Part shown: piece after piece, positions 1 through 11,601 of the stretch
Numbering within the stretch: the stretch's first letter is position 1
Layout: the number at the start of each line of letters is the position of its first letter
DNA from: Leucogyrophana mollusca
Lineage: Eukaryota > Basidiomycota > Agaricomycetes > Boletales
Assembly: GCA_021014945.1 (NCBI GenBank)
Contig: MU266438.1
Coordinates: 25,934-89,933 of the forward strand
DNA length: 64,000 nucleotides
Direction: 5' to 3'
Notes under the pieces: generated by a model
Told to the model about the DNA's origin: nothing
Databases searched by the model: none
Seen by the model: the letters and a program-made list of their open reading frames with translations, nothing else
Position numbers and translations under genes: made by a program

Positions 1-225
1 GGCATTATTCGTGAGCGGCACCCACGGTGCCAGTGGTGCAATACATCGTGTGCCTACCGGCAGCTCGACGGGGCATAGTAGCCTGGACCTTGTTGTCGCT
101 AACGGCAGCCCACCCTGCCGGTTGCTGACGGGAGTGGCAACTTGGCAAGGTTGAGTAAATTATTGAGTTTACGAACATTTCGGGGCCTATCCAACAGCCC
201 TGGGCTGGGCCAGTGAAGATAGCAT
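1..225. repeat. Dispersed direct repeat, copy A
   Basis: This stretch is repeated in the same orientation at about 3063-3290. Shared landmarks in order are the GTGAGCGGCACCCACGGTGCC block, CATAGTAGCCTGGACCTTG, CCCTGCCGGTTGCTGACG, and TTATTGAGTTTACGAACATT. The copies differ by scattered substitutions and a few short indels, which I judge by eye as roughly 85% identity. Copy A starts at the window edge and may extend further left. No reverse transcriptase or transposase is visible between or inside the copies, so whether these are LTRs, MITE-like units or a tandem-duplication trace is unknown. Confidence 0.85.
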
Positions 226-416
226 CACTGTCCTTCTCGCACAGACCTACGCCCCGCTCATGGCCTTCTTGGAGATGCCGGGTACGCCTCTGCAGTTGTA
301 GCTGTGCCTGCGCTCCTGGGACCCAAGTCAGAACCGAAGCGAACAACCACTGCTACGAGGACCCTGGAGTTGTTGCTCGCTTAGGCTGCCATCGCCTGGC
401 TTGCTTTCTCTAACTC

Positions 417-1390
417 TTGACCACGAGCCTTCTTGAAGGTGGACCTGGATCCAAAAAGAATGAGCCGCGATCGACCACATTTCCCTCTCTGCCTGGCAAT
501 GCAACTAAAAATGTCGAACCATCCCAACTTGTACAGCACCAACAGCCGTCTTTGGTGGCACAGGTTGGCGCATCCGGGACTTTCCCCCAGTCCCATCAGA
601 ATATCCGCAATCGCCGTCGACGGGTGGCTCGGAGATCAAGGAAAAGCCTTTGGTTGAAGATGCCGACAACCATTCTCCATCGCGCGACCCAAACAACGAT
701 CCACGTCACACCTCTCGCGTAACAACACCCCCTCCCGGTGGCAGAGATGGGCCATGGCTACACCCGTGCCCCGTAACGTCTACCCACGACGACCAGCCCA
801 ACCACCCCAGGCATAGACTTAAGAGTCCCAGTCGAACAAAAGCCCACCGTGAGTCAACCCCCACCCCGAGTGTCTTTCACTGAGGATAATCCCCCCCCTG
901 TAGCCCGAACGCACAATTGGTGAGCGCCTTTCACAGACGAACGAGGTTGCTGATAAAGAGAAGCAGGAGTGTTCTAGGAAAGGTAATGATCGACGCTCAC
1001 CACCGCCCTTCCACTGATATGAACGCGTCTATCTTCTTCTCTAACATTATCCATGTGGCGGTACAACCAGATACGCTCTGCATGTTAGCCGGCCCGCCCT
1101 GAGCCAGCAGCCGCCCTGTCCCGAGGAACAATCCTGTGCTAATGGTCCCAGCGAATGCGATCATCCGTGCAGACAAACCACGCTGTAGACGTCAATGTGC
1201 TCGAATGGCTTTGGCGCCGGTTGGTAGTACAGGTACCGAACTCCCTTGGTCATATTCCGGGTCGTCCATTAGTCCTCTTGCACCTTTGACTCTCGCTGAG
1301 GGCGGATGCCCTGCGGACAAAGTCTCTGCGCCTGTGTCCTTTACTCAAAAGGTCGGCGACTCAGGTGGGCCGTGGCGGGAGCACTCGTAA
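417..1390 (+). pseudogene. Possible degraded proline-rich coding relic
   Basis: Several overlapping open frames here have protein-like composition (Pro, Ser, Asn, Asp rich) but do not join into one frame. Frame one (417 to about 580) runs into a second frame (about 560-883) next to a C homopolymer near 585-589. A third frame resumes near 870 with a VSFTEDNPPPVAR stretch. A further open frame covers 1136-1390. The pattern fits an old gene broken by small indels, or poorly conserved exons with introns I could not place. No domain is recognised, and it could also be non-coding. It lies inside the interval bounded by the two direct repeats. Confidence 0.3.
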
Positions 1391-1737
1391 CTTATTACGA
1401 TAATGAGCAAAGTGCTTTTATGTGCCAAGGCACTTTGTGGCAAGACTGACAAGTACGACTCAACAAACCAGGAGTCCAACTCTTTCGTGAGCGGAACTAT
1501 ATTCAGAGTACGCGACTCGAAACATTTAGCTGTTGTGCTAATTCACCACCTATTCTAATGATTCTATACCCGGAAACCCGCAACAAGCACCCACAACAAG
1601 CAGTTCGATAATAGCGACAGCGCAACTGACATGTGGTTCCTGGCCTTGGGACGAGGGCAGAATAACTCGGAGTTGCGCCACCGACTATCACATTTGCGAC
1701 CCCGGGAATGTGAAGCCTGACGATGGCCAGCTGGTGC
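1391..1737. other. No gene seen
   Basis: A short non-coding interval between the relic and the 3' end of the membrane-protein gene. A brief echo of the flanking repeat (TTCGTGAGCGG) occurs near 1484. Nothing else stands out. Confidence 0.5.
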
Positions 1738-2951
1738 TTAGACTGACTTTTCGCTCGTCGAGCCCACAGTCACCTGGACAGAAAAGGACCCAGGGTTGGT
1801 CTCGGCCCCACCTCGACTATTTGTGAGTTGCGTCAAGTCGATAGTAGTAAAATGAACCGGCTCGCTGTCGACAAAGGAGTGATCGAGATCAATGTCACCG
1901 TTTTTGTGAAACACACGGTAGACGAATGCAACGATGACCAGGAGGTTGCACACAATCAAAGACAGGGCAGCCTGTGATGCATGGTGATACGTCACAACAT
2001 ACCCCGAGACAGCATGTATGACTGGGGCTCACCTTAACGTGAGCAACGATAGTGGTCACAAAAGTTGCAGTTCCGAAAAGGAGGCCAGAATGGACAATGG
2101 TTACCGCTGTTATTAAGAAGGACGCGGAGAATGTGCAGGACAACAAGATTCGCCTGTTCCTTGAGAGCTTCACACCTCGTAGCAGGTGGAATGGCATCGC
2201 AACCAGAATTATATCCGAAACGGTGTCTGCTGTGAAAGGAAAGATGGGCTGTCGTAGGGTGCCTGGTATCCGAGGAAGTGACCAACTCACTGATGAGTTG
2301 TGAAACCGCAACGCTGCGCCCCATTAAACATGCATGGTGGTAGCAAATGTATAATTTCTGTGATGCGAGGGCGATCCACATTGCGCCAAAGGATGCCGCC
2401 ACCCAACGAGCAAAACGTTGAGGTCCGGGCTCAGGATTAACTATTCTAATGACTGAGAAGATGACGCTCAAACGTGCGGACCTGGACGCGGACCTTGTTT
2501 AGAAGCGGCCAGAACAAAATTACAATAAATACCCACCAAAGCACAGACGTAAATGCAACCGATAGCATCCAGTTTGACACGACGGTAATCAGCGGCATTG
2601 CAGAGTATGCTACGACGATGGGCAAAAGCAACTGTTAAAATTCGGGGTGGAAGTTAAACATAGCTAGGTAAACGCGCTTACCCGTCGTCGGTCCCCTCGC
2701 TGGTAAAGGCAGCCAAGTGCATATGAGACAGACCACGTCGGCAAGAAGAGCCAGCGACGCCCATGCGTCTTCCCACCAGAAGTGACGCATATACCATCGG
2801 TATGACAGACGGAATATCGTGCAGGAAATAGCAATGCTGTGGGACGCTGTCGCGGCAACTCACCAGTGCAAAACAACTGGAATCAGCACTGTCTCAGCTG
2901 CACATTAAACAAGTTGTGCTCACTTCTGATTAGCTGGATGAAGTCGACCAT
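1738..2951 (-). CDS. Multi-pass integral membrane protein, agaric rhodopsin-like family
   Basis: Six exons join without a stop into 299 residues: 2924-2951, 2682-2846, 2537-2609, 2291-2493, 2033-2229, 1738-1971. Introns are 43-77 nt with GT-AG ends. About six hydrophobic helices are visible. The first follows a short cytoplasm-like segment with the motif FWWEDAW, and the others centre on SNWMLSVAFTSVLW, ARWVAASFGAMWIALA, DTVSDIILVAMP, LITAVTIVHSGLLF and ALSLIVCNLLVIVAF. The hydrophilic C-terminal tail has about 50 residues. The pattern is that of a large uncharacterised family of multi-exon membrane proteins in mushroom genomes, and no function is known. Exon 1 is short (9 codons), so the start is the least certain part. 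The gene sits between two direct repeats. Confidence 0.8.
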
Positions 2952-3062
2952 CTTGAATGAGTGCAAGTTATTCAACAACCGTAGAAGTTGCAGTAGGGGA
3001 GAACATTTGTGTCTTGTTCGATTTACATTAAGAAGTCAACGCGGTCGGAAGTCTCTATCCCT

Positions 3063-3290
3063 GACGGCATAATTCGTGAGCGGCACCCACGGTGCCACCA
3101 GTGGTCCAAGGCTGTCATCGTGAGCCTACCAACAGCTCCCAACTAGCTCGACGAGGCATAGTAGCCTGGACCTTGTTGTCGCTAACGACAACCTACCCTG
3201 CCGGTTGCTGACGAAAGTGGCAAGGTTGGGAAAATTATTGAGTTTACGAACATTTCGGGGCAGCCCTGGGCCGGGCCAGTGAAGACCAGT
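3063..3290. repeat. Dispersed direct repeat, copy B
   Basis: Second copy of the repeat at 1-225, same orientation, start-to-start distance about 3.06 kb. It has two insertions relative to copy A: CCA near 3098 and about ten bases near 3142. It lacks a short segment around the ACTTGGCAAG region of copy A. It lies just upstream of the membrane-protein start (2951) and downstream of the FAD dehydrogenase stop (3433). Confidence 0.85.
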
Positions 3291-3432
3291 GAGGATTCAT
3301 TGATTTGGGTCCAGGTACACACGTACACAAGTAATGATGTGGTGGAGTAAAACATATGTCACGGTATACATGAGTTATGATGACCGAGTGTCTGTAGAGC
3401 GTAAGTCGATAGTCTCCCAAGCGCCACAAAAA

Positions 3433-5044
3433 TTACAACCCGCGCTGAACAAATTTACCAGCAAGTTTCGCAGCCCCGCGCCCAGCCTTCCTTCCGAATA
3501 CTGTCCCTGCTGTTAATCCACAACCACTAGGATGCCCACCGTAGTAGAGACCCCCCACCATCTCTCCGGTGCAGAAAAGACCCTTGATTGGCTTACAGGT
3601 TTCTTGCGAGAGCACTCCAGCGGTATCCGGATCGATCTCGAGTCCCCCAAAGGTGAATGTGATGGCACACGCGGCTTTTACAGCGAGGAAGGGCCCATCA
3701 TCCAGCGGCAGAGCCCAATTTGACTTGGGTACTTTAAGTGAAATCGCAGAGGATTGAGTGGATAACCCGTCCTTGGAGGCGATATTCCATGCGAGCTCTG
3801 GGTGCTCCGCTCGGTGCCTACGGACAGCATCGTTGTATTCCTGCACTGTCCCCAAGAAGGTGTCTTTATCCTGGAGCCCTTTCTCCGTCAGCTTCTCAGC
3901 TAACTCCTCGATGGTCGACGCGGTGATTTTCTCTACAATCCCATCCCCGTATTCCTTCTGGCTAAGCAAGGCTATCGCATCCCTCGCCCAGATCTGAAAC
4001 ACGAACCCCTCCGGCTGGTGGAGAATCTCACGACTAAACTTGCCAAAGGTGCGACCCGCGAAGTCCTCGCCTTCGTCAACAAAGCGCTCCCCCTTCACGT
4101 TCACCATAATGCCTGACGGATAACCCCTCTTCGGAAAGTTGTCGTATCGCTCATGGTCGCCAGTATTTGCTGGAGCGTTTGCGTCCCAGCAGGTGGTGTG
4201 GCATTCTTTCCAGTTTCCCGCTAGCCTAGCCCCGACAGCTTGGGCCATAGGGAAACCGTCACCAGTGTTGTATGGGGTTCCGCGGACCTAACTTTTGGAT
4301 GAATATTGCACCACCGGATGATCACATGCAACATACAAATGCTCTTTCCCAACCAGGACCAAGGTACTTTGCACGCAGTTCAGGGCTTGACTCGTAACCC
4401 CCTGCGGCTAGCACAATGGCCGACGCTGTGAGTGACACTTCTTCCCCATTCCTTCTTACGACGACTCCTGTGACTGTGCCGCCTTCAGCCAGGAGGCTAG
4501 TGGCAGGAGAATCGAACCAGATCGCGACTTTTGCCTTCTCTAGTGCCCTCAAGTCCGCCTCGATCATGCCCTTGCCTCCACCTTCGACGCTCAAGGCAAC
4601 GCTCGGTATGAGCTTCTGCCTCACGCTCGAGTTCGTCTCGCCTATGGGCTTCTGGAAGGACAACACAAACGGGATTTCGACCGCTCGGGCCAGCCATTCA
4701 ATCGCATCTCTCGATTCCTTCGCCATTGTGTTTACGAGCACAGGATCTGCCCGCGAATCTCCCGCGAGCATGATGTCGTGAGCATAGTCTTCAGGTGTGT
4801 ATGCCTCTAGCTCGAACTGTGAAGCATCCTCTGGTTTCAAGTTGCGAACGATGGAAAGGAGGTCCTCAAGACCGGCATGTGCAGTGCGGTGGACTCCAGC
4901 AGTGAAGTAACCGTTACCACCTGCCCAGTCTTTCGGAGATTTCTCAACGATCAGAACGTTGTCGCAGCCTGAGCCTACGGCTGCGAGAGCGGCTGTGGCA
5001 CCTGCGTGACCGCTTCCAATCACGATACAGTCGTAGGTGGCCAT
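3433..5044 (-). CDS. FAD-dependent oxidoreductase, fumarate reductase / TcuA-like
   Basis: Two exons (4337-5044 and 3433-4287) separated by a 49-nt intron (4288-4336) give 520 residues. The N-terminus has the dinucleotide-binding motif GSGHAGATAAL (residues 9-19), followed by an acidic residue pattern typical of FAD binding. The central part carries the GERFVDEGED signature of the FAD-binding-2 family, where the Arg belongs to the substrate site. The C-terminus has the HPSGCGLTAG motif that closes the FAD site. Family members reduce or oxidise small dicarboxylic or tricarboxylic acids, and bacterial TcuA oxidises tricarballylate. The substrate here cannot be read from sequence. No signal peptide is seen, so the protein is probably cytosolic. 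The junction reads WERAFVRGTPYNTGDG, as expected for the family. Confidence 0.92.
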
Positions 5045-5365
5045 TTAGAAAATGGGGAGTGATGGGAAGATTGAGAGAGAACGTTGCGGGGCTCCGTGGT
5101 GTGCTGGTGCGCGGGCTTAGAAGTGAACTAGAGCCATGTGACTTTCATCGGCATTCAAGGTGGGTCCAAAGCACCTTTGCCTCCGGAGTTATGAGCAACG
5201 GCCCATCACAGCACTCTTCAGCGCTGTAAGAATTAGCCTTTCGTACCTTGTGTCACTGCCACATGGCGATGTTAAAGAGTTGTAATGACAAGCAGCGGCT
5301 TTCGACGAGAGGCTCCCATACCTCCGAAGATCGACAAGAATAAGATACATCATGATGGCCACCAC

Positions 5366-6625
5366 CTATCCAGTTGACTTAGGATGCCGCCACACCTTTA
5401 CCGTCCCGTCTGCGCTGGCAGTGATCATCTCCCCTGGGTCGCTAGGGTGGTGTTCAGTCCAAGTGATAACTTTGTCATGTACCTTTGGGGGAGGTTTTGG
5501 CTGCAGGGCAGTAGCCTACACCATGAAACCAGTCAGCAAAGACTGTATCAAAGGGCCACCCGAAGTCTCGAAAGATAAAGGAACATACATCGACAAGATC
5601 CCACGCCCAGACACGACCATCTTCGTCACCACACACCACAGTAGCCTCGGCATGTCCGAAGCACGCGCGGCAGCGGTAAGAGGTCTGCGAGTGGTCGGTG
5701 AAATCGTTCAACAGCTTGCCAGATGTCATATCAAACAGTCGGACATGTGAGTCTAGCGTGGCTACCAGGAGAGTCGTACCGTCTTGTGAAGGTACGACAG
5801 AGGTCACTGGCTCTGTTTTCAGTAACGACGGGACCATATGTTAGTCAGCTTGTCAGAATGACTAGGTGGGGACTAACGGCCAATGAAGTCGGAGCGAAGT
5901 TCGCCTTTGCGGAGATCATAGGTTCGGACGTGCCCGTCAACGGACCCAGAGATGATGGAAGTGGAATCAACGTGGAGAGTTTGCACGGCATCGCCAGCTT
6001 CTTCCAGGATCTGGATAGGTGCTCGCGATTGGGCGCTTTGCCCGGCGTGCCGGCGAAGTCAGGACTCGGTATGTCAGCCGACATAACAAACAGGTAAAGC
6101 GTACCGAAGATCCCACAATCTCACAGTAGAGTCATACGAGCCTGAGCGAGTACAGTAAGAGAGGGCCTTGACCAAACATGACATTTGGATTAACTGACCA
6201 CTAGCTAGCACAGTTGCGTTGTCGTTAAGTTCCACAACGTTTACTTTGCTCATATGCCCCGCAAGTCTGCGAGTGGTCACGCCTGCGGTGACATCCCAAA
6301 CAAAAACGGAGCGGTCACCGCCTGAGGATGCGAAACTGGCATTATCATGGCTCCTGCAAAGATCACCTGTCACCTAAGTGAGTGGGCCGCGAAAGGTAAT
6401 GACTTACACGGAGATGGATAGCACCTCATAGCCATGCGCTGCAAAAGTTTTTATCTCTGTGCCAAGCTCTGGGTTCCAGAGACGAACAGTGCGATCCTGA
6501 CCGCCGCTCAGAACGTACTTGGCGCTTCCTTTGGCATACCGGACGACATGCACCGGCCCTCTGTGATTTGCAAGGGTCGCGTGGAGTGTACGTGCGAGCG
6601 GCTGTGGGCCTCGCGAAGGAGCCAT
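5366..6625 (-). CDS. WDR83: WD40 scaffold protein WDR83/MORG1 homologue
   Basis: Six exons (6408-6625, 6199-6353, 6105-6141, 5878-6035, 5589-5812, 5366-5515) join cleanly into 313 residues, close to the 315 of the human protein. The WD repeats end in VRLWNP, VFVWD, VRLWDLR, VRTYDLR, VRLFD, VWAWDLV and VKVWR, so one seven-bladed propeller fills the protein. GHGYEVL-like (HGYEVLS) and SGSVDGHVR segments match the family. Known roles are as a scaffold in ERK/MAPK signalling and as a component associated with the spliceosome. Exon 3 is only 37 nt. The gene starts 226 bp from the divergent F-box gene at 6852, so the two probably share a promoter region. Confidence 0.94.
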
Positions 6626-6851
6626 TGTTTCCTCGCCGATTTACCTGAAGGAGAGGTGAAGCGTTTGGGCGTTTGTACAAGCCGATCAAATGGTGACATA
6701 TTTCGGCGAGCCGGCGGGCTATATCACGGATTTTACCCTGAATATCTCCATTTATATCCGCCTCGGCGGAGAATTGGCCGGCGATGGATTACTGACACAC
6801 ACTAGTACTCCCGGGCCCGATCCCTTCCCGCCCTCTCTATCTGCATCTCCC
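6626..6851. promoter_or_regulatory. Divergent intergenic promoter region
   Basis: This 226-bp gap separates the start codons of the WDR83 homologue (-) and the F-box/propeller gene (+). It should hold both promoters. I see no clear TATA box; the segment before 6852 is pyrimidine-rich, as is common upstream of fungal start sites. Confidence 0.55.
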
Positions 6852-8694
6852 ATGTCCAAACATCGTCTGTCTCCAGCGCCCCTGCCGCCGGCTAAGCGTA
6901 TACACCATGCCAGCCTATTTCTCGAACAGCGGATAGTAACCTCGTTCGACAATGGGCTCTACGACGAGCTCATACTCTTTATCTTCTCGTTCCTCGATGC
7001 CAGGGACCTCTGTGCAGTTGAGGCAGCGAACAGAAATTGCGCAAGGCTTGCGAGCGACAATCAGGTACATCCTTGATCTCATGCGCCGATAGAGATAACC
7101 GTCGTTGAACTTGCCGAATTTTAAACCCCTGCTATGCCGAACTCATCTGTGTCCAGCTCTGGAAAGCGCTGTACATCAGGGAGTACGGCAAGGCACGACT
7201 AAGGGGAGGAAGGGGGTTTTCCGGTCGGGCTGACGGTAAAGAAGTCAAATCTTTGCCGTCCAGAGCTTTGGCAAAAGGGACAGAGGCCCTGGACTGGAAA
7301 TGGATGTACCGCATCAGTTCTAATTGGAGAAACGGTGTGTACCGCCGATATCCTCAAGCCTTGACAATGACAGCCTCCTTACACAAAAATACTTAGGGCG
7401 TTGCGCGATTGATAACCTGGACGGGAACATCGATAGACCGTCAGACTCTGAGAATATTCCTCAACCAGCTAATGGCACACATGTTCTACTGGCCGGGGGC
7501 TTGATCATCACAGCGTCTTCTCGTCCGTCGCCTCTTCCAACCTTGTCGGTGCGACGCGGAGTAGCCCCCATTCATACGCTTATTTGTAAACCCTCCCCTC
7601 CCCACGCGACCGCGAGTATATCTGCACTAGCACTCGATCAATCGCCCCCGCCCTTGGCAACACAGGATCATAACCCGCGCCTAGCGGTATTTTTATCAAC
7701 CGGCGAGTTTAGTGTTTTTGGATTGCGCTGCTCTCCATCGTTGTCCTCGTCTCCCAGGTGGACATACATTCCACGATCATCAATACCGCGCACTCGTGCA
7801 TCCCCTGTCACGCATGCGGCGTACCATCACCCCCTTCTCGTCACTTTGTCCCACTCGTTCACGATAATGATTTATGATTTAAGTGACAATACTGTCACGC
7901 ACACCCAAACTCTCTCGTCGTTCACTAGTTATCCTCCCACTTCCCTTGTACTTTCGGCTATGCAGACACCAGCCACCTACAAGCTTGTCCTCGCGTATGC
8001 CGTTCCGGTATATCCTGCTCACTGGAGCGTGGGAGCTACCGAGCTCATAATCTCCCGCTCAAACCCATCAGGGCTGTCTCACCCGTTTGATTCCACATCC
8101 AATCTCCCTCTGGGCCCCTTCATGGTTGTCAAGACGCGTACCGCTCGCGCAGTCGACACTCCACAAGGATTTATTGATGAGCGCAAGCTTCTCCTGATGC
8201 GTGCGCAATGGGATCGCAAGGTAAAAGAAATCGCAGACACGCAAACGGACGGGAAATGGGTCGTGCTCGCAGCGGGGGATTCACCTCCCGCATCTGTACT
8301 CGATGTATCACCCCCTATGTCTCCACATTCTCCGTCGGCGCCTCCTTTCGTCTCATCCTCTAACCACTCTTGCGCACATCTCCAGCTTTATCGCCTTCAA
8401 ATGCCGTCCTCAGCGCATGCGCCCAAACTAACATTCGTACGTACGCTGCACGGTCCTCTTGGCTCCATAGCCGCGCTCTCTCTGGCTGATGGACGCTGTG
8501 TGGGCCTCAGTGCCAATGGGGCAATCTGGGTTTGGGATCTTGAAGGCGGTGAGGGAGTAGAGGTGGCTGAGCCTATGAGAGGGGATGACGGCGAGGTAGG
8601 AATGATAGACGGCAAGGGCACAGTGGCTTTTGATGAACGGAGGATTATCAGTGCCGGCGTGAGAGGTGTCCAAGTGCGAAGATTCGATGTCTAG
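6852..8694 (+). CDS. F-box protein with C-terminal beta-propeller
   Basis: Three exons (6852-7064, 7157-7334, 7397-8694) give 562 residues. The start at 6852 was chosen over upstream frames because it lies just after the pyrimidine-rich leader and keeps the F-box near the N-terminus. Residues of about 35-70 form an F-box (LYDELILFIFSFLDARDLCAVE). The spliced linker ends in DWKWMYRISSNWRNGRC, the module that joins F-box to WD domains in fungal F-box/WD proteins. The long third exon has degenerate propeller blades, the last reading GAIWVWDLEGG. Such proteins are substrate receptors of SCF ubiquitin ligases; the substrate is unknown. Low-complexity Ser/Pro stretches (about residues 385-410) interrupt the propeller. 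Confidence 0.85.
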
Positions 8695-10302
8695 ATGGTT
8701 TTTGGTTTTTGGTTCTCTTTATATCTAAGTACTCAGTTGTCTTTCTTTCCTTGTATTTTACTCTCCTCCTTCGTTATGTTTGCGGGTAGGACGATATTAC
8801 GATGTAGCAATGAGAATTGGCTTCAAGTGACCTTGATATATTCGTTTCTTATCGAGTCCTTCGATTTTTGTAGCCCAGCGTTATGGTCACTAACGTGACC
8901 TAACGTTCAATGTACTCAATCGCGACCGACCACGGTAGTCGGATAGAGCTGGACCTACTATATCATGATGCAGGTGTCTATCCGTGCAGTAATTGATGGA
9001 TGCAGCTGTATCATGCTCGGTCAGACAAAATGTGCGCTGTCCCCGAAGCTCTGACTGCATGTTTTTTCAGTTCTCGCAAATATGTGTTCCACCTGCTCAA
9101 GCTTAGGCCGACGGTATAGCACCCTTCGTGCCTCTTCGTGCTCCTTCGCGCGTGGCCCGAGTAATGATCAACCAGGATTCGCCCCATCGAGTTGAGGTCA
9201 TCGAATAGCCTCTACCAACCTCCTCCCCGCGACGACAGCCGCATCCTTCACTCCGAGGCCACGATCCATATAGTCTTCTCTCCGAACCGAGGAACTATCT
9301 GTTAGCTTGGTGGGCAATCACCCAGCGTTCTTTCGAATATAGGCATAGACACTCCGCTTTGTCAACGCAGACTAGTCCGTCGCTGACTACCATGCCACTT
9401 CATTGCGAGCTTGACGGGATCAGCTATCATTCGCATCACAACCCCACCCTGATTCCGTTGTCCATGGCGCGGCCATTGCACTGCAAAGCAAGGCCATACT
9501 TCAAAGATTTAAGTAATTGGGGTTGGTGCGTATGTATCTTGTCAGTGCTTCGGATTCAAAGAAGGGAGTATCACTGAATCTTCCATCTTCAGGTTAGTTC
9601 TAACGATGTTGTCGGTCGTTGTCCGTCATTCCTGGCTTTTCTCCACTCAAAGCACATACTGCCAAATCCCCGACCCATATAACGACCCCCCAGCATCGTC
9701 TTGAAAGTCTCGACGTCCTTGAGTCCCCCTTGGCCGATCAATACCCAAGTGAACCTTGTTATCTGGGGCGCTTCTAACAACAGCTTTTATAGCTTTGCCT
9801 GCCTGAAGCCACAATGATCAAAGACTGCCCAGATCATATTTGTCAACGGTATTGCCCGTTCTTGTCGCCAGTGGGCCAAGAACTACTAGTGAGTAATAGA
9901 CGTACACGTTCGCTCCCACTGGCGTGGCAAGGGAAGGCTTGGCTCTCCATGCTCAGAGTATAAGAAGATTCACTTTCATTTGGGCTGACATACGCGCCTA
10001 TTCGGCTCAGCGTCCTTACCGCCTTGTTTCGCCGCCTATGTGCCACTGTGAGTCTCTGCGAACATGCGATGTCCCACTATTTACACCTGACATACAGGTT
10101 ATCCATCTAATAAGATGTCGTCAATTGCTGAGTTACCGAACGGGCTTCAAGTTTGGGAATGGTGCGTCGAAACTGTGCGACCTATATACAGAGCTGACGC
10201 CACCGGTCAACCAGTACGCCCGCTACGAAGGTTGTCAATTCGGCAACCTCGCTATGCAGTACAAGTGGCCTTACCACTCCAAGTTCATTTACTCCCGCTA
10301 TT
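8695..10302. other. 1.6-kb interval without a recognisable gene
   Basis: Only short, frame-broken open frames occur, with no family signature. GT-rich and pyrimidine-rich stretches follow the stop at 8694 and look like 3' UTR. An intron-like segment at about 10050-10098 (GTGAGT ... CTGACATACAG) suggests that the F-box gene at 10303 has a spliced 5' UTR. I see no tRNA or repeat. Confidence 0.5.
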
Positions 10303-11601
10303 GTGCCCTTGCACGCATGTTCGGCCTCTTCGTCTGGGTCCATTATGTGTCAAACTCGGGAAGCATTGGTGCAAGATGTTGACGAGCTGCAACGTCTCGA
10401 CGAGGACGTTGACACACTACATGCCGAAATCAATCGAGCTCGAGCACTGATTGAAGACCTGCAACAAAAGCGATCTGCTCTTCAAAAACGAATCGCACTC
10501 CGCAAAGCTAGTGTCAGTCAGCTCCGAACCTTCCCTGTAGAGTTGCTCCAGGAGATATTCAGGCACTGTCGCCCAAGCGGTCGATACAATCGTCCCCATC
10601 CAAGCCAAGCTCCCCTCCTCCTTGGCCAAGTTTGCCGTAGGTGGAGAGTGGTTGCTCATGCAACATCCGAACTTTGGGCGTCCATCTCGCTGATTGACCT
10701 GGGCTTCTGGACGTCTGAGCTGTATATCTTCATGATCGAGGAATGGCTGAGGCGTTCACGGAGCCGTCCATTGGAAATCAGCATCGTCAGTGGTGCGCAC
10801 GCACGACGTGATTCCCTTCATTGCTCCCCACCCTCCGAGTTGGCCCAACTCCTACGAGCACACTCGTCCCGCTTTTTCGACATCTCCCTTTCAGCGACTA
10901 GGAGCTACATCCATTTCCTCATCGGCGATGCACAACCTTTGCCTCTACTGCACAGTCTCGATTTGTCATTGTACTACGACGATGGTGTCCCGAGTCAATC
11001 AAACATTACTCTAGCTCCTGCTGCCTGCAACCTTCGGCGCGTCAAACTCGCTGGGATTGGGCATGCGGAGATTACGTCTCAGGCCATCTTCAGTCGGATC
11101 ACGCATCTCACATTGACTCTTTGCGCGTCCTACGACCTCGTCAACATCCTGCACCATTGTACAGATCTTCGTCACTTAGTCATCAGGACACAACCTACGT
11201 TCCGAGGCTCAGGTGCGCAGCCTGCATTGGGCACTGAGCCCCAAGTCTTTGACAAATTAGAGACCATGCATGTGTATCTGGATGACGATGCTCTAGGCTT
11301 CGACGATTGCGTCCAACTTGGGCGTCTGATCGATAGTTTGTCCTTCCCCCGCTTGCGCGGTTTGGCTATCATCGCGCCCAAAGGCTACGCGGTTGATCTA
11401 GAAGCTTGGAACCCTCTTTCACATGTCTTGATGCTCGCTGGGAGGTCAACCTGCCGGCACAAGCAACTGGAATTCCGGAATTTCCATACAACCGAAGGGA
11501 CAGAGGGGATGTTCGCGCTTATGCACAGCGCATTATCAGCTGCGTTCATCCTTACAAACGATGGAGGTCAGCCCGATGTGGACGACTTTGCTAGGGCTTA
11601 A
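10303..11601 (+). CDS. Coiled-coil F-box protein of the agaric type
   Basis: A single open exon encodes 432 residues. It begins with a 45-residue coiled coil (about residues 18-62, rich in Leu, Glu, Arg and Lys) followed by an F-box (FPVELLQEIFRHC ... LLGQVCRRWRVVAH). This architecture is expanded in mushroom genomes. The remainder is a leucine-rich alpha/beta region with no defined repeat. The family is assumed to recruit substrates to SCF ubiquitin ligase; nothing here shows the target. The first Met is at 10303, but Met15 at 10345 (MCQTREAL) directly precedes the coiled coil and is an equally good start. Its 3' end faces the LETM1 gene, 256 bp apart. Confidence 0.88.
   Translation: MPLHACSASSSGSIMCQTREALVQDVDELQRLDEDVDTLHAEINRARALIEDLQQKRSALQKRIALRKASVSQLRTFPVELLQEIFRHCRPSGRYNRPHPSQAPLLLGQVCRRWRVVAHATSELWASISLIDLGFWTSELYIFMIEEWLRRSRSRPLEISIVSGAHARRDSLHCSPPSELAQLLRAHSSRFFDISLSATRSYIHFLIGDAQPLPLLHSLDLSLYYDDGVPSQSNITLAPAACNLRRVKLAGIGHAEITSQAIFSRITHLTLTLCASYDLVNILHHCTDLRHLVIRTQPTFRGSGAQPALGTEPQVFDKLETMHVYLDDDALGFDDCVQLGRLIDSLSFPRLRGLAIIAPKGYAVDLEAWNPLSHVLMLAGRSTCRHKQLEFRNFHTTEGTEGMFALMHSALSAAFILTNDGGQPDVDDFARA

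Noticed and set aside
1..3290. A classical LTR retrotransposon bounded by the direct repeats
   Set aside because: No gag, protease, reverse transcriptase or integrase motif lies between the copies; the interior is a host-type membrane-protein gene.
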